Source: an uncultured Pseudomonadales bacterium (lineage in GTDB: Bacteria; Pseudomonadota; Gammaproteobacteria; Pseudomonadales; Porticoccaceae). From it: DNA of 64,000 nucleotides. The translations under genes were made by a program, and so were the position numbers. Shown piece by piece: positions 45,165-55,200 of the stretch (positions are counted from its first letter, which is position 1; every line of letters begins with the position of its first letter). The notes under the pieces are model-generated. The model was not told the DNA's origin and did no database searches. It was given only the letters and a program-made list of their open reading frames with translations. Location: contig CALSSA010000008.1 in NCBI GenBank assembly GCA_943788875.1, positions 115,743 to 179,742 of the forward strand, given 5' to 3'.

Positions 45165-46946
45165 TTAACTTGAGGGTTTTTCTTCCTTTACTCGCAGCTT
45201 GATATTCAAATCCCGCAGCTGTGCCGCTTCTACTGTACCCGGGGCATCTGTAAGCAGACAGGCCGCCGACTGGGTTTTCGGGAAGGCAATCACATCGCGA
45301 ATGCTGTCTGCACCCACCATCAGCATAATCAACCGGTCGAGGCCAAAGGCCAGACCACCATGGGGTGGCGCACCGTGCTTGAGGGCATCCAGCAAGAAGC
45401 CAAATTTCTCGCGCTGTTCTTCTTCACCTATGCCCAGCACATCAAAAACCACTTCCTGCATAGATTGATCATGGATACGAATGGAACCACCGCCCAACTC
45501 GCAGCCATTGAGCACCATATCATAGGCCCGGGACAGCGCATTGGCCGGGTCAGCTTTAAGCTCTTCCACGGAACATGAAGGTGCGGTAAATGGATGGTGC
45601 AATGGTGTCAGCCCACCTGTATCAGTCGTCTCAAACATGGGGAAATCAACAACCCACATTGGCGCCCAATCGCAGGTGTAGAGATTCAGATCCTCACCCA
45701 CTTTGCAGCGCAATGCGCCCAGCGCTTCAGAGACCACATTGGCTTTGTCTGCACCAAAGAAAATAATATCGCCATTCTTGGCATCCAGACGCTGCATAAT
45801 ATTCATGGTTACATCATCGCCAAGGAATTTAATAATCGGCGACTGCAGACCCTCTATACCAGTCTCAATGGCATTGACCTTAATCCAGGCCAGACCTTTG
45901 GCACCATAAATGCCGACAAACTTGGTGTAGTCATCAATCTGCTTGCGCGAGATTTCAGAGCCACCTTCAACCTTCAGGGCGGCAACCCGACAGGTTGGAT
46001 CATTGGCCGGGCCAGCAAAGACTTTAAATTCAATATCTTTCAGCAGGTCTTTAATCTCGACCAACTCAAGGGGTATGCGTAAATCTGGTTTGTCTGAACC
46101 ATATTTGTCCATGGCATCGGCATAGGTCATGCGCGGAAATGCATCGAACTCAACATTCATGTGTTCAGAGAAAATGCCCCGAATCATGGTTTCAGTGATC
46201 GACATAATATCCTCTTCATCAATAAAAGAGGCCTCTATATCAATCTGGGTGAATTCTGGCTGACGGTCAGCGCGCAGATCTTCATCGCGGAAACATTTAG
46301 CGATCTGGTAGTAGCGATCAAATCCAGCCACCATCAATAGCTGCTTAAACAGCTGTGGGGACTGGGGCATAGCAAAAAACTGCCCTGGATGGGTGCGGGA
46401 TGGAATCAGATAATCCCGAGCGCCCTCCGGGGTAGCTCTGGTCATAATCGGTGTTTCAATATCCAAAAAGCCATGATCAACCAGGTAGTTGCGAATGGAT
46501 GAGGTAATCTTGGAGCGGAACCTCAGGCTGTTCTGCATCTCGTTGCGGCGCAGATCCATATAGCGGTGCTTTAATCGCACATCTTCACCCACAGTTACAT
46601 GGTCATCCAACTGGAATGGCGGCGTCACTGCGGTATTGAGAATTTCCAGATTGGTGCCGTAGACTTCAATCTCACCCGTGTCCATATTGGGGTTGACCGT
46701 AGCTTCACTACGGGCTCTAACCTTACCAGTCACCTTGAGAACATATTCCGAACGAACCCGGTCTGCCTGAGCAAAGAAATCCCCGGCATCCGGATCAAAC
46801 ACCACCTGCACTATGCCCTCTCGATCGCGCAGATCAAGAAAGATCACTCCGCCATGGTCGCGGCGACGGTCAACCCAGCCACAGATAGTAATCTCTTCGT
46901 CAATATGGGCGCTTCTAACTTGTCCGCAATAGGTTGTTCGATACAT
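45165..46946 (-). CDS. aspS: Aspartyl-tRNA synthetase
   Basis: Class II synthetase, 593 residues with the bacterial GAD insertion. N-terminal OB fold ([20 protein letters not shown]), motif 2 ([24 protein letters not shown]), and motif 3 ([12 protein letters not shown]). The residue identities near the anticodon-binding domain were not resolved, so whether it is a discriminating AspRS is left open. Confidence 0.96.
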   Translation of the reverse strand: MYRTTYCGQVRSAHIDEEITICGWVDRRRDHGGVIFLDLRDREGIVQVVFDPDAGDFFAQADRVRSEYVLKVTGKVRARSEATVNPNMDTGEIEVYGTNLEILNTAVTPPFQLDDHVTVGEDVRLKHRYMDLRRNEMQNSLRFRSKITSSIRNYLVDHGFLDIETPIMTRATPEGARDYLIPSRTHPGQFFAMPQSPQLFKQLLMVAGFDRYYQIAKCFRDEDLRADRQPEFTQIDIEASFIDEEDIMSITETMIRGIFSEHMNVEFDAFPRMTYADAMDKYGSDKPDLRIPLELVEIKDLLKDIEFKVFAGPANDPTCRVAALKVEGGSEISRKQIDDYTKFVGIYGAKGLAWIKVNAIETGIEGLQSPIIKFLGDDVTMNIMQRLDAKNGDIIFFGADKANVVSEALGALRCKVGEDLNLYTCDWAPMWVVDFPMFETTDTGGLTPLHHPFTAPSCSVEELKADPANALSRAYDMVLNGCELGGGSIRIHDQSMQEVVFDVLGIGEEEQREKFGFLLDALKHGAPPHGGLAFGLDRLIMLMVGADSIRDVIAFPKTQSAACLLTDAPGTVEAAQLRDLNIKLRVKEEKPSS

Positions 46947-47000
46947 CAGTAATTTATTCCCAGTTTAATCAAGTGCCAATCACATTGGCGGTATTTGGTT

Positions 47001-47246
47001 TTAGTCTGCTGTTGCAGCTTTGCTGCTTGCAGAGTCCTTGTCGCCACTCAGGTTTTTCTTGTTGCCGCTTTTAAAATCCGTTTCGTACCAGCCACCGCCA
47101 CCCAGACGGAACCCGGCAGCAGAAATTAATTTATTTAATTCAGGCTGCTGACAGGCCGGGCAATTCACCAACGGCTCATCGCTCATTTTCTGCAGCGCCT
47201 CCAACTCATGCTGGCAAGCGTTACAGCGATATTCATAAATCGGCAT
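47001..47246 (-). CDS. FmdB-family zinc-ribbon protein
   Basis: 81 residues, a small regulatory zinc-ribbon. MPIYEYRCNACQHELEALQKM and CPACQQPELNKLISAAGFRL give two CxxC pairs. The track start at 47279 adds 11 residues; ATG 47246 gives the family start. The glycine-rich GGGGWYETDFK and a Lys/Ser tail are typical. Position just upstream of aspS is conserved in gammaproteobacteria. Confidence 0.93.
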   Translation of the reverse strand: MPIYEYRCNACQHELEALQKMSDEPLVNCPACQQPELNKLISAAGFRLGGGGWYETDFKSGNKKNLSGDKDSASSKAATAD

Positions 47247-47497
47247 ATACAAACATCCCTCCGAAAACTTGGTTGGCAACCAAAAAGCGCAGCATTATAC
47301 ATCAGCCAACCCGTCTGGCGAATGCTTAATAGGGCCTGTTTATCTGGCTTAAAAGTAAAAAGCCGCTAAAAAAAGCCTCAGTACATGGCACAAACATAGA
47401 TCAGCGGCTATAAATAAAGTCGAGGCCCTGTTTACGGTACCTGCGTTACCACAGGGTTGGTTTAATTTGGACAACCGAAATCACAAAGGAAGAGACA

Positions 47498-48061
47498 ATG
47501 GCTGTAAAAAAAGGTACTGCAAAAAAGAAGGCTCCAGCAAAGAAAAAAGCTGTCGCTAAAAAAGCTCCCGCCAAGAAAAAAACCGCTGTTAAAAAGGCTC
47601 CTGCAAAAAGAAAAGTCGCAAGCAAAAAGACGGTAAGCAAGAAAGCTGCTGCAAAAAAATCTCCCATCAAAAAGTCCCCGGCCAAGAAAGCTGCTCCCAA
47701 GAAAAAAGCAGCTGCCAAAAAACTAGTAGCTGCAAAACGCAAGCTGACAGCAATCAGTCAGCGCTATAGCAAGACAGAGATCATCAATGAACTGGCAGTA
47801 AATTCCGGCTTAAATCGCAAACAGGTAGGTACTGTTCTCGATGAACTGGCTATTTTGATTAGTCGCCATGTCAAAAAACGCGCTGTTGGCGAATTTGCAT
47901 TGGCAGGGTTAATTAAAATCACCACTGCAAAACGGCCGGCCAAAAAAGCCACCAAGGGCATCAACCCCTTTACCGGGCAAATGACCACCTTCAAGGCCAA
48001 GCCGGCGCGCACTGCAGTTAAGGTGCATCCCCTTAAGGGACTGGTAGATATGGCTCAGTAA
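47498..48061 (+). CDS. HU-family DNA-binding protein with lysine/alanine-rich histone-like tail
   Basis: 187 residues. The first ~85 are PAKKA/AKKK repeats resembling eukaryotic H1 tails; from about 86 follows an HU/IHF fold (YSKTEIINELAVNSGLNRKQ, VLDELAILISRHV, GEFALAGLIKITTAKRPAKK, NPFTGQMTTFKAKPART). The fold is at the C-terminus, the tail at the N-terminus. It would bind and compact DNA as a nucleoid protein. The upstream 218-bp gap has nested inverted repeats (AGGGCC/GGCCCT around AGCCGCT/AGCGGCT, 47331-47429) that may form a structured leader. Confidence 0.9.
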   Translation: MAVKKGTAKKKAPAKKKAVAKKAPAKKKTAVKKAPAKRKVASKKTVSKKAAAKKSPIKKSPAKKAAPKKKAAAKKLVAAKRKLTAISQRYSKTEIINELAVNSGLNRKQVGTVLDELAILISRHVKKRAVGEFALAGLIKITTAKRPAKKATKGINPFTGQMTTFKAKPARTAVKVHPLKGLVDMAQ

Positions 48062-48089
48062 ACCACTGGTATCAGGTTTTCGAGCCCAG

Positions 48090-48119
48090 TAAAAACCCCA
48101 TCGCAAGGTGGGGGTTTTT
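48090..48119 (+). terminator. Intrinsic terminator after the HU gene
   Basis: AAAAACCCCA, TCGCAAGG, TGGGGGTTTTT: a short GC stem plus T-run. The A-run also lets it act for the convergent HIT gene. Confidence 0.85.
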
Positions 48120-48149
48120 ATGACAGGGGCTTTTTATGACAGGATCATT

Positions 48150-48560
48150 TTAGCCACAGTCCGGCAGCGCAGCCTGTAGTTCCAGCACCAGACTGGCCAG
48201 TTTGTCTTTGTTGTAACTGGCAGCTGGCTGCGCTCCCCATACAGGTCCAGGCCATGCCCCATCATTGCTAAACCGGGCCACATGATGCATATGCAACTGG
48301 GGTACCATATTGCCAATAGTGGCAATATTCAATTTGTCCGGGCGAAACAATGCGGTCATTGTCTCGGCCACGACGCAGGACTCATGGAGCAACTGCTGAC
48401 GATCTTCAATATCAAGCTGATAGACTTCTTGAATGCTGTGACGCTTGGGCACCAGGATAATCCAGGGGTAATTGGCATCCTTGCTCAGCAACACCAGACT
48501 CAGGGTAAATTCAGCCACCAGCACAGTGTCAGCCAGCAATCTCTCATGTAATTGAAACAT
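48150..48560 (-). CDS. HIT-family nucleotide-binding protein
   Basis: 136 residues. The catalytic histidine triad appears as QLHMHHVARF, a His-x-His-His variant of the usual HxHxH. WIILVPKRHSIQEVYQLD is the family N-terminal block. Members hydrolyse nucleoside phosphoramidates or dinucleotides; the substrate here is unknown. Divergent from proS, convergent with the HU gene. Confidence 0.9.
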   Translation of the reverse strand: MFQLHERLLADTVLVAEFTLSLVLLSKDANYPWIILVPKRHSIQEVYQLDIEDRQQLLHESCVVAETMTALFRPDKLNIATIGNMVPQLHMHHVARFSNDGAWPGPVWGAQPAASYNKDKLASLVLELQAALPDCG

Positions 48561-48650
48561 TTTTTCACTCTACTCCCGTTTGCTCTGTACCGCGGCAGCT
48601 GCGCCCCGTAAAATAGTGGGTTTATTAATGCCACAAAGTGTAAGAAAACT

Positions 48651-50375
48651 ATGCGCGCCAGCCAATATCTGATTACCACCAAAAAAGAATCTCCTGCCGA
48701 CGCAGAGGTTATCAGCCATCAGCTTATGTTGCGTGCTGGCATGATCCGCAAGGTCGCCGCCGGATTATACAGCTGGTTGCCCCTGGGCCTGAGAGTATTT
48801 CGCAAAGTCGAAAATATTGTGCGCCAGGAGATGGATAAATCTGGTGCCCTGGAGCTTATGATGCCCGTGGTTCAACCGGCAGACCTGTGGCAAGAGTCAG
48901 GGCGCTGGGGACAGTTTGGTCCGGAACTGCTGCGCATCCAAGATCGTCACGATCGTGAGTTCTGCCTGGGCCCCACCCATGAAGAGGTGATCACCGATAT
49001 TATTCGCAATGAAATTAACAGCTACAAACAGCTACCCGCTAATTTCTATCAGATTCAAACCAAGTTTCGAGATGAGCGACGACCTCGATTTGGGGTAATG
49101 CGCACCAGAGAATTCTGCATGAAAGACGCATACTCTTTTCATGCCAATGCAGATTCGCTGCAGCAGACCTACGATCTGATGTACCAGACCTACAGCGCTA
49201 TCTTCACCCGCACCGGGTTGGTTTTTCGCGCCGTGCTGGCAGATACCGGCAGTATTGGTGGCAGCCATTCCCATGAATTTCATGTGCTGGCTGAATCCGG
49301 TGAGGACGCCATTGTATTCTCCAGCGAATCTGAATATGCCGCCAATATTGAAAAAGCCGAAGCGCTGGCCGAGGCAAAGGCTCCCGCAGCAGGGAGCGGA
49401 GATATGGCAGAACTGGCAACTCCAGGGGTACATACCATCAGTCAGCTCTGTGACTTTGTGGGCACGGATGCGACTAGCACCCTCAAGGCACTCATTGTTA
49501 GTGCAGAGGACGAAGAGGGTCAAAGCCAACTCTACGGTCTGATGGTGCGGGGCGATCATGAGCTAAATGAAGTCAAAGCACAGCATGCTCTGGGCCTGAG
49601 CAGCGAAATTACATTTGCCACAGAAGAGCAAATCAAAACCGCCTTAAACTGCGCACCCGGATCTCTGGGTCCGGTTAATCTGAATCTGCCTATGGTAGTG
49701 GACCACAGCGCTGCACAGCTTAGCGACTTTGTCTGTGGTGCCAACCGCGATGGCTACCATTTAACCAATGTTAACTGGGAGCGTGACTGCAGCGAATTTA
49801 CCGTAGCCGACATACGTAATGTAGTTGCTGGCGATCCAAGCCCGGATGGTAAAGGTGTTTTGGAGATTAAGCGCGGCATTGAGGTCGGCCATATCTTCCA
49901 GCTGGGCACCAAGTACAGTGAAGCCATGAAAGCCACAGTGCTGGATGAAAATGGAAAAGAACAGTTTATGAGCATGGGTTGCTATGGTATTGGTGTTAGT
50001 CGTATTGTCGCTGCCGCTATCGAGCAGAACCATGATGACAACGGTATTATCTGGCCAGCTGCCATTGCGCCTTTTCAGCTGGCAATTGTGCCGATCAATA
50101 TGCACAAATCCGACAATGTTAAACAGGCCTGCGAAAACCTATACGAAAAACTCAGCGCCGCTGGCCATGAAGTGTTATTTATGGATGAGCCGAAGGCTCG
50201 ACTGGGCGGTATGCTGGCTGATATTGAGCTTATCGGCATACCCCATCGCATTGTTATTGGCGATCGCGGCCTGGAAGAAGGCACAGTTGAATATCGCAGT
50301 CGTCGCGAAACGGAAAACCAATATATAGCAACGGAACAGCTAAATGACTTTATCAGCGATATTCTCCGCCAATAA
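48651..50375 (+). CDS. proS: Prolyl-tRNA synthetase (bacterial type, with editing domain)
   Basis: 574 residues, the normal bacterial length including the INS editing insertion between motifs 2 and 3 (about 220-400, with [13 protein letters not shown]). [32 protein letters not shown] is the family start; [37 protein letters not shown] and [13 protein letters not shown] are motif blocks. Class II; anticodon domain at the C-terminus. Confidence 0.97.
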   Translation: MRASQYLITTKKESPADAEVISHQLMLRAGMIRKVAAGLYSWLPLGLRVFRKVENIVRQEMDKSGALELMMPVVQPADLWQESGRWGQFGPELLRIQDRHDREFCLGPTHEEVITDIIRNEINSYKQLPANFYQIQTKFRDERRPRFGVMRTREFCMKDAYSFHANADSLQQTYDLMYQTYSAIFTRTGLVFRAVLADTGSIGGSHSHEFHVLAESGEDAIVFSSESEYAANIEKAEALAEAKAPAAGSGDMAELATPGVHTISQLCDFVGTDATSTLKALIVSAEDEEGQSQLYGLMVRGDHELNEVKAQHALGLSSEITFATEEQIKTALNCAPGSLGPVNLNLPMVVDHSAAQLSDFVCGANRDGYHLTNVNWERDCSEFTVADIRNVVAGDPSPDGKGVLEIKRGIEVGHIFQLGTKYSEAMKATVLDENGKEQFMSMGCYGIGVSRIVAAAIEQNHDDNGIIWPAAIAPFQLAIVPINMHKSDNVKQACENLYEKLSAAGHEVLFMDEPKARLGGMLADIELIGIPHRIVIGDRGLEEGTVEYRSRRETENQYIATEQLNDFISDILRQ

Positions 50376-50952
50376 ACGCTACCGCAGCCGCTTACCTGTC
50401 CACTTATCTAGTGCCGCGGCGCTGATACTACTGGCAATCAGTGGCGCCAGTGTGGCCAAAGAAGCCGATAGCGCCCTGCTAGATAAATTAAAACTCGCTA
50501 CCAACGAGGTGTCGGGTTTTGACAACCAATATGATGCCCAGGTCTGGTTGGTAGCCAAAGATCGCCCCCTAGCTCGTATCATTAAAGACCCATCCCAACG
50601 GCTGGCTCTGCTAAAGCTTATCCACAGTGAGGCCCGTCGCGCTGACCTAAAACCGGAAATTGTATTGGCACTTATAGAAGTAGAAAGTGCTTTTGATAGC
50701 TACGCTGTTTCCAGCGCCGGCGCCCAGGGTATAATGCAGGTAATGCCTTTTTGGAAAAAAGAACTCGGCCGCCCAGAAGACAATCTGATTAACCCGCAAA
50801 CCAATTTACGCTACGGCTGTACTATCCTTAAACATTACCTCGACAGAGAACAGGGCCGTCTCGCAGACGCGCTGGCGCGTTACAATGGTAGCTATGGCCA
50901 GTACTGGTATGCCGAGCGAGTATTGGATACCTGGGACTTGCATTGGCGTTGA
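50344..50952 (+). CDS. Lytic transglycosylase (SLT domain)
   Basis: Cleaves peptidoglycan glycan strands to 1,6-anhydro ends, in the periplasm. 202 residues. A signal peptide with a long basic n-region and hydrophobic [15 protein letters not shown], cleavage probably after residue 38. The catalytic Glu and flanks are in [48 protein letters not shown] completes the fold. The ATG is 32 bp inside proS, so it is translated in an overlapping frame. Confidence 0.9.
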   Translation: MTLSAIFSANKRYRSRLPVHLSSAAALILLAISGASVAKEADSALLDKLKLATNEVSGFDNQYDAQVWLVAKDRPLARIIKDPSQRLALLKLIHSEARRADLKPEIVLALIEVESAFDSYAVSSAGAQGIMQVMPFWKKELGRPEDNLINPQTNLRYGCTILKHYLDREQGRLADALARYNGSYGQYWYAERVLDTWDLHWR

Positions 50953-51047
50953 GTAGCCATGGCTTGCTACCACCTCTGGGTTAGTCATAATGAGTTTTTG
51001 TCCAAGCTTTGTTAGACTTCCCGCAGAACGGACAGGAGGATACCAAC

Positions 51048-51833
51048 ATGAGTAAAGAATTATCTCCCAGTGAATTACGCCAACAAATTCGCAGCGGCAA
51101 ACATCTTGGTAATACCTCTGGATACTGCGCCGGCTATGTCCAGTGCAACCTGGTTATTCTGCCTACCGATTGGGCCGCAGACTTCTTGAAATTTTGTGAA
51201 GCCAACCCCAAGCCCTGCCCCTTAATCGCAGTGTCCGAACCCGGTGAATTTGCATTGCCAAAACTGGGTTCAGACTTTGATATACGCACAGATATACCCA
51301 AGTATCGAATTTTTGAACAGGGCCAACTCAGTGCCGAGGTTAACGATATTTGTGACGTCTGGCGCGATGATCTAGTGGTATTTTTGCTCGGCTGTTCCTT
51401 CTCTTTCGAGGAAGCATTAATTGCCGACGGGTTGGATGTGCGCAATATCAGTGAAGGGGTCAATGTGCCCATGTACAGAACCAATATTGACTGCACCTCT
51501 GCTGGCCCCTTTGTTGGCGAGATGGTAGTTAGCATGCGTCCGTTTACCCCTGAGGAAGCCTTAAAAGCAGTAGATATTAGCGGCCGGTTCCCCTCTGTTC
51601 ACGGCGAGCCAATCCATTATGCCAACCCGGGAGAAATTGGTATCGAAGATATCAACAAGCCGGACTATGGTGATAAAGTTACCATCAAAGACGACGAGCA
51701 CCCGTTATTCTGGGCCTGCGGTGTAACCCCCCAAGTAGCGCTGGAAAATGCCAAGCCGCCTTTTTGCATCACCCATAGTCCCGGCTATATGTTGGTAACC
51801 GATCTTAAAAACAGCGACCTTGAAGTTGCCTAA
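51048..51833 (+). CDS. DUF1445 family protein (D-glutamate cyclase N-domain homologue)
   Basis: 261 residues. The ATG at 51048 follows AGGAGGA; the track start at 51009 is not used. [37 protein letters not shown] and [30 protein letters not shown] are DUF1445 blocks. In the animal D-glutamate cyclase DGLUCY a DUF1445 domain is fused to DUF4392; here the DUF4392 gene is four genes on. It is the first gene of the 5-oxoproline operon. Role as a D-Glu/5-oxoproline lyase-type enzyme is inferred from this linkage. Confidence 0.85.
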   Translation: MSKELSPSELRQQIRSGKHLGNTSGYCAGYVQCNLVILPTDWAADFLKFCEANPKPCPLIAVSEPGEFALPKLGSDFDIRTDIPKYRIFEQGQLSAEVNDICDVWRDDLVVFLLGCSFSFEEALIADGLDVRNISEGVNVPMYRTNIDCTSAGPFVGEMVVSMRPFTPEEALKAVDISGRFPSVHGEPIHYANPGEIGIEDINKPDYGDKVTIKDDEHPLFWACGVTPQVALENAKPPFCITHSPGYMLVTDLKNSDLEVA

Positions 51834-51845
51834 CAGGACATAACG

Positions 51846-52580
51846 ATGCCATTACTTTTAAACTGTGATCTCGGCGAAAGCTTTGGTGCCTGGAAGATGG
51901 GCCTCGATGATCAGGTAATGCCATTTATTGATCAGGCCAATATCGCCTGTGGTTTTCACGCTGGTGATCCAGTGGTAATCAAAAAAACACTGCTCGCTGC
52001 CAAGCGCAATAATGTGGTGGTAGGCGCACATCCAAGTTACCCAGATATCTCTGGCTTTGGTCGCCGCTCGATGAAAATCCCTCCCATAGAGCTTATCGCC
52101 CTACTGCAATATCAGATTGCCGCATTAACCGGCATGGCCAGCAACCTTGGGATTCAAGTGCAATATGTTAAACCCCATGGTGCCCTGTATAACGATATGA
52201 TGGCCGATGGTCATATTCGCAGCGCGGTGATGGAAGCCATTGCCGAATGTCATCAACCACTGGCCTTTATGCTCCAGGCTACCCCAGATGCCGAAGTCCA
52301 TCGCGAAGAAGCTGCAGCCTTTGGTATTGAGGTAATGTTCGAAGCCTTTGCCGATCGCTGTTATGCCGACGATGGCGCCCTGCTGTCGCGCAATAAAGAA
52401 GGCGCAGTGCACAGCAAAGAAAAAATGCTCGAACAGGTGCTGCAGCTGCAACAGCATGGCACGGTGACCACGGTTAGCGGCCACAGCCTGGCACTGCAGG
52501 CGGACTCGCTCTGTGTGCATGGAGATAATCTTGCCGGGGTTCAAGCCATTGAAGAAGTTCGCCAACTGATCCAATCATGA
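51846..52580 (+). CDS. pxpA: 5-oxoprolinase subunit A (LamB/YcsF family)
   Basis: Part of the PxpABC ATP-dependent 5-oxoprolinase converting 5-oxoproline to glutamate. 244 residues. MPLLLNCDLGESFGAWKMGLDDQVMPFIDQANIACGFHAGDP, HPSYPDISGFGRRSM and VKPHGALYNDMM are signature segments. 12 bp after DUF1445 and overlapping pxpB by 4 bp. Confidence 0.95.
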   Translation: MPLLLNCDLGESFGAWKMGLDDQVMPFIDQANIACGFHAGDPVVIKKTLLAAKRNNVVVGAHPSYPDISGFGRRSMKIPPIELIALLQYQIAALTGMASNLGIQVQYVKPHGALYNDMMADGHIRSAVMEAIAECHQPLAFMLQATPDAEVHREEAAAFGIEVMFEAFADRCYADDGALLSRNKEGAVHSKEKMLEQVLQLQQHGTVTTVSGHSLALQADSLCVHGDNLAGVQAIEEVRQLIQS

Positions 52581-53272
52581 GTCAGGACATATTTAATATC
52601 TCCATCGCCGGAGAGAACTCACTAATCGTCTATTTTGGCGCAGAGCCCAGTCCCCATATTGCCGCGCAAGTCTCTCAGACTGCCGACTATTTAAGGCAGT
52701 CACTGGGGGATCTATTAATTGATCTGGTGCCCTCTTATGCCTCATTGCTGGTAATCTACAATCCACTGCAAACTGACCATTATCTCGTTAGAAGCGCTAT
52801 CAGAAGTGCGACTCATAACTTGCAGCAATCCAGTGCGCAGGAACAGGGCAATCTAGTTAGCCTGCCAGTCTATTACAGCCTCGAGTCCGGGCCAGATCTG
52901 CAACAGTTGGCTGACAATGCCGACCTCAGTATTGAGCAGGTTATTGCTATTCACCAGCAGACGGAATATCGCGTGTACGCCATAGGGTTTGCCCCTGGTT
53001 TTGCTTATCTTGGCGAAGTCGACAAGCGAATTGCCGCGCCCAGACTGGCCACCCCCAGACAAAAAGTCCCCAGAGGCGCCGTGGCCATCGCCGACCGTCA
53101 GACCGCGGTCTACCCAGCACCGTCACCAGGCGGCTGGAATCTGATCGGCCTGTGCCCACAGCCAATGTTTGATCCCGGCGCCACCCCCAGCATGCCGGTT
53201 CAGACCGGTGACCGGGTGCGCTTTAATGCTATTGACCGAGAGGAATATCTGGCCTTGGGGGGTATACTCTAA
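52577..53272 (+). CDS. pxpB: 5-oxoprolinase subunit B (KipI-like)
   Basis: 231 residues. GENSLIVYFG near the start, VYAIGFAPGFAYLGEVDKRIAAPRLATPRQKVPRGAVAIA and AVYPAPSPGGWNLIG are family blocks. It pairs with pxpC to form the ATP-using part of 5-oxoprolinase. Start overlaps pxpA by 4 bp; the end abuts pxpC by 1 bp. Confidence 0.95.
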   Translation: MSQDIFNISIAGENSLIVYFGAEPSPHIAAQVSQTADYLRQSLGDLLIDLVPSYASLLVIYNPLQTDHYLVRSAIRSATHNLQQSSAQEQGNLVSLPVYYSLESGPDLQQLADNADLSIEQVIAIHQQTEYRVYAIGFAPGFAYLGEVDKRIAAPRLATPRQKVPRGAVAIADRQTAVYPAPSPGGWNLIGLCPQPMFDPGATPSMPVQTGDRVRFNAIDREEYLALGGIL

Positions 53273-54222
53273 TGGGCGGATTTAAAGTGATTCAACCAGG
53301 TATTTATAGTTTGCTTCAGGATGCCGGGCGCTTTGGCTGGCATGGTATCGGGCTGACTACTGGTGGACCTATGGACCGGCAGGCTTTCCGCTTGGCCAAT
53401 AAACTATGCGGCAATAATGACGACAGCGCCGCAATTGAAGTCACGGTAGGTGGTCTGGTATTGGACGCTAAAAACCACAGCAGCATAGCTGTGACCGGCG
53501 CAGATATTCCATTAACCATCAATAGTAAGCCAGTTCCTCTGTGGCGGACCCATCATGTAACTCCCGGAGATCGCATAGAACTGGGCTACGCCTCCAAGGG
53601 CAGTCGCGGCTACTTGGCGGTAGCTGGTGGGTTTCAGGCCGAAGCCATATTTGATAGCCTGGCCACAGTATGCAGAGAATCACTTGGCGGCCTGCATCAG
53701 GATGGCCAGCCCCTAAAGGCCGACGACATCCTGGCCTGCCCCGAATCTGATCAACAGCCGCGGTTATTGAGCGTGCCAGAAAACTTGCGACCAGATAACA
53801 ATGGCACTGCAACAATCCGAGTTATTCTTGGTTACCAGCAGCATGCCTTTACTGAAGTCCAGAAACAGCTATTTTTTAGTAGCGAGTATGCCCTGACCAA
53901 TAGCTGCGACCGCATGGGCTATCGTCTTAGCGGCGCACAAATCACCCCCTCTATTGGCGGCATTCTCTCCGAGGGTATCTGTCTCGGTGCTATTCAGGTG
54001 CCAGCCGACGGCCAGCCTATTATTCTGCTGCGCGACCGCCAAACCATTGGTGGTTATCCCAAGTTAGGGTCTGTGCTTTCGCTCGATCTGGACAGACTGG
54101 CCCAGTTAGTGCCCGGCGATACATTGCGCTTTGAGGCTATCAGTATTGATGAAGCTCACAATGCTCTGTTACTGGCTGAACAAAAATTTGCGAGTACCAA
54201 GCTGGAGACTGTAGATGTCTAA
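53272..54222 (+). CDS. pxpC: 5-oxoprolinase subunit C (KipA-like)
   Basis: 316 residues. The N-terminus IQPGIYSLLQDAGRFGWHGIGLTTGGPMDRQAFRLAN and RVILGYQQHAFTEV, SSEYALTNSCDRMGYRLSG, ILLRDRQTIGGYPKLG are the KipA/biotin-dependent-carboxyltransferase-like features. Overlaps pxpB by 1 bp and the DUF4392 gene by 8 bp, so all are co-translated. Confidence 0.95.
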   Translation: MGGFKVIQPGIYSLLQDAGRFGWHGIGLTTGGPMDRQAFRLANKLCGNNDDSAAIEVTVGGLVLDAKNHSSIAVTGADIPLTINSKPVPLWRTHHVTPGDRIELGYASKGSRGYLAVAGGFQAEAIFDSLATVCRESLGGLHQDGQPLKADDILACPESDQQPRLLSVPENLRPDNNGTATIRVILGYQQHAFTEVQKQLFFSSEYALTNSCDRMGYRLSGAQITPSIGGILSEGICLGAIQVPADGQPIILLRDRQTIGGYPKLGSVLSLDLDRLAQLVPGDTLRFEAISIDEAHNALLLAEQKFASTKLETVDV

Positions 54223-55063
54223 TATGCAGATCAGTCAGGCTATCGAAAATTTACTGGTCGCCAGAAATCTTCGCGGCATGAAGACAGTACAGCCCGCCCT
54301 CAAGCCCGGCTATATTTTACGCGCCGCTGAATTCATCCAACAGGCCACAGGTAATATACTGATTGGCACCGGCTTCCCCGTGGATGAGACCTTTGAGACC
54401 GATGGCCCACTAGGAGCAATTGCGCTGTATCGAACTATCGAACAGCTTGGCGGCCGCCCCGTGTTAGTGTGCGGAGCGCCTCTGGCCAATAGGTTAGAGG
54501 CTGATTTTGATGTGCACCAGATCTCGGTTAACCAGCCAGCTGTGCGCCAGCAAGAAGCTCAGGCAGCATTAGATCAATACAACCCAACATTAGTTATTTC
54601 TATTGAACGCCCGGGACTAAATATCGACGGCCTCTACTGCAATATGCTTGGTGAAGATATCAGCCAGCGCTGCGCCAGCTTTGATGATTTTTTAAATCTG
54701 GCCCAGTGCCCGACCATCGCCATCGGTGATGGCGGCAATGAAATCGGCATGGGCAATGTGATTAGATAGCCTGGCGGGCATGAATATAACGCCATCGGTA
54801 ACTGTACCTGTGATGAACTGGTTGTAGCCGACGTATCCAACTGGGGCGCCCATGGTTTAATCGCCATGCTATCGGCTTTGACCCAAACAGACAGGCTGGC
54901 GCAGTGGAATAATATCGAGGCCCTAAGCTACCTGAGCCAGAGAGGCAGCGTCGATGGGGTAAGTCGTAAAAACACATTGACTGAAGATAGCCTGTCCTCA
55001 GATATTAGCGAGCAATTGATTCTAGACCTGAGAAAGATAAGCGGATTTTACACAAGAAAGTAA
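54215..55063 (+). pseudogene. DUF4392 (D-glutamate cyclase C-domain homologue), in-frame amber stop
   Basis: Reading the frame from ATG 54215 gives 184 residues with GTGFPVDETFETDGPLGAIALYR and TIAIGDGGNEIGMGN, then TAG at 54767-54769, then 97 more residues (CTCDELVVADVSNWGAHGL ... GFYTRK) in the same frame to TAA at 55061. The second half is family-like, so a single nonsense change breaks an otherwise 281-residue gene. Read-through or a sequencing error are the alternatives. It overlaps pxpC by 8 bp. As a family it pairs with DUF1445 in D-glutamate cyclization. Confidence 0.85.
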
Positions 55064-55200
55064 AATTTCCCGACATGGCCAATCAAACGCTATATATCAC
55101 CATTTTTGACGCTTTTAATGGCGTTTTTAACCGAATTATCCTTTGCGCATCAACGGTGCCACTGCTACCATTTTCGCTCAAATTTTAAAGGCTAGATAGT

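Noticed and set aside
45594-46082. 162-residue plus-strand ORF
   Set aside because: Antisense to aspS.
47446-47742. 98-residue minus-strand ORF resembling a Phe/Ala-rich membrane protein
   Set aside because: Antisense of the lysine-rich HU tail (AAA/AAG codons read as TTT/CTT); no ribosome site.
49032-49559. 175-residue minus-strand ORF
   Set aside because: Lies wholly within proS on the other strand; proS has all motifs.
52125-52574. 149-residue minus-strand ORF
   Set aside because: Antisense to pxpA; composition rich in His/Phe typical of reversed coding sequence.
55108-55127. Possible terminator (GACGC...GCGTTTTT) between DUF4392 and the aminotransferase gene
   Set aside because: Only a four- to five-pair stem; too weak to call.
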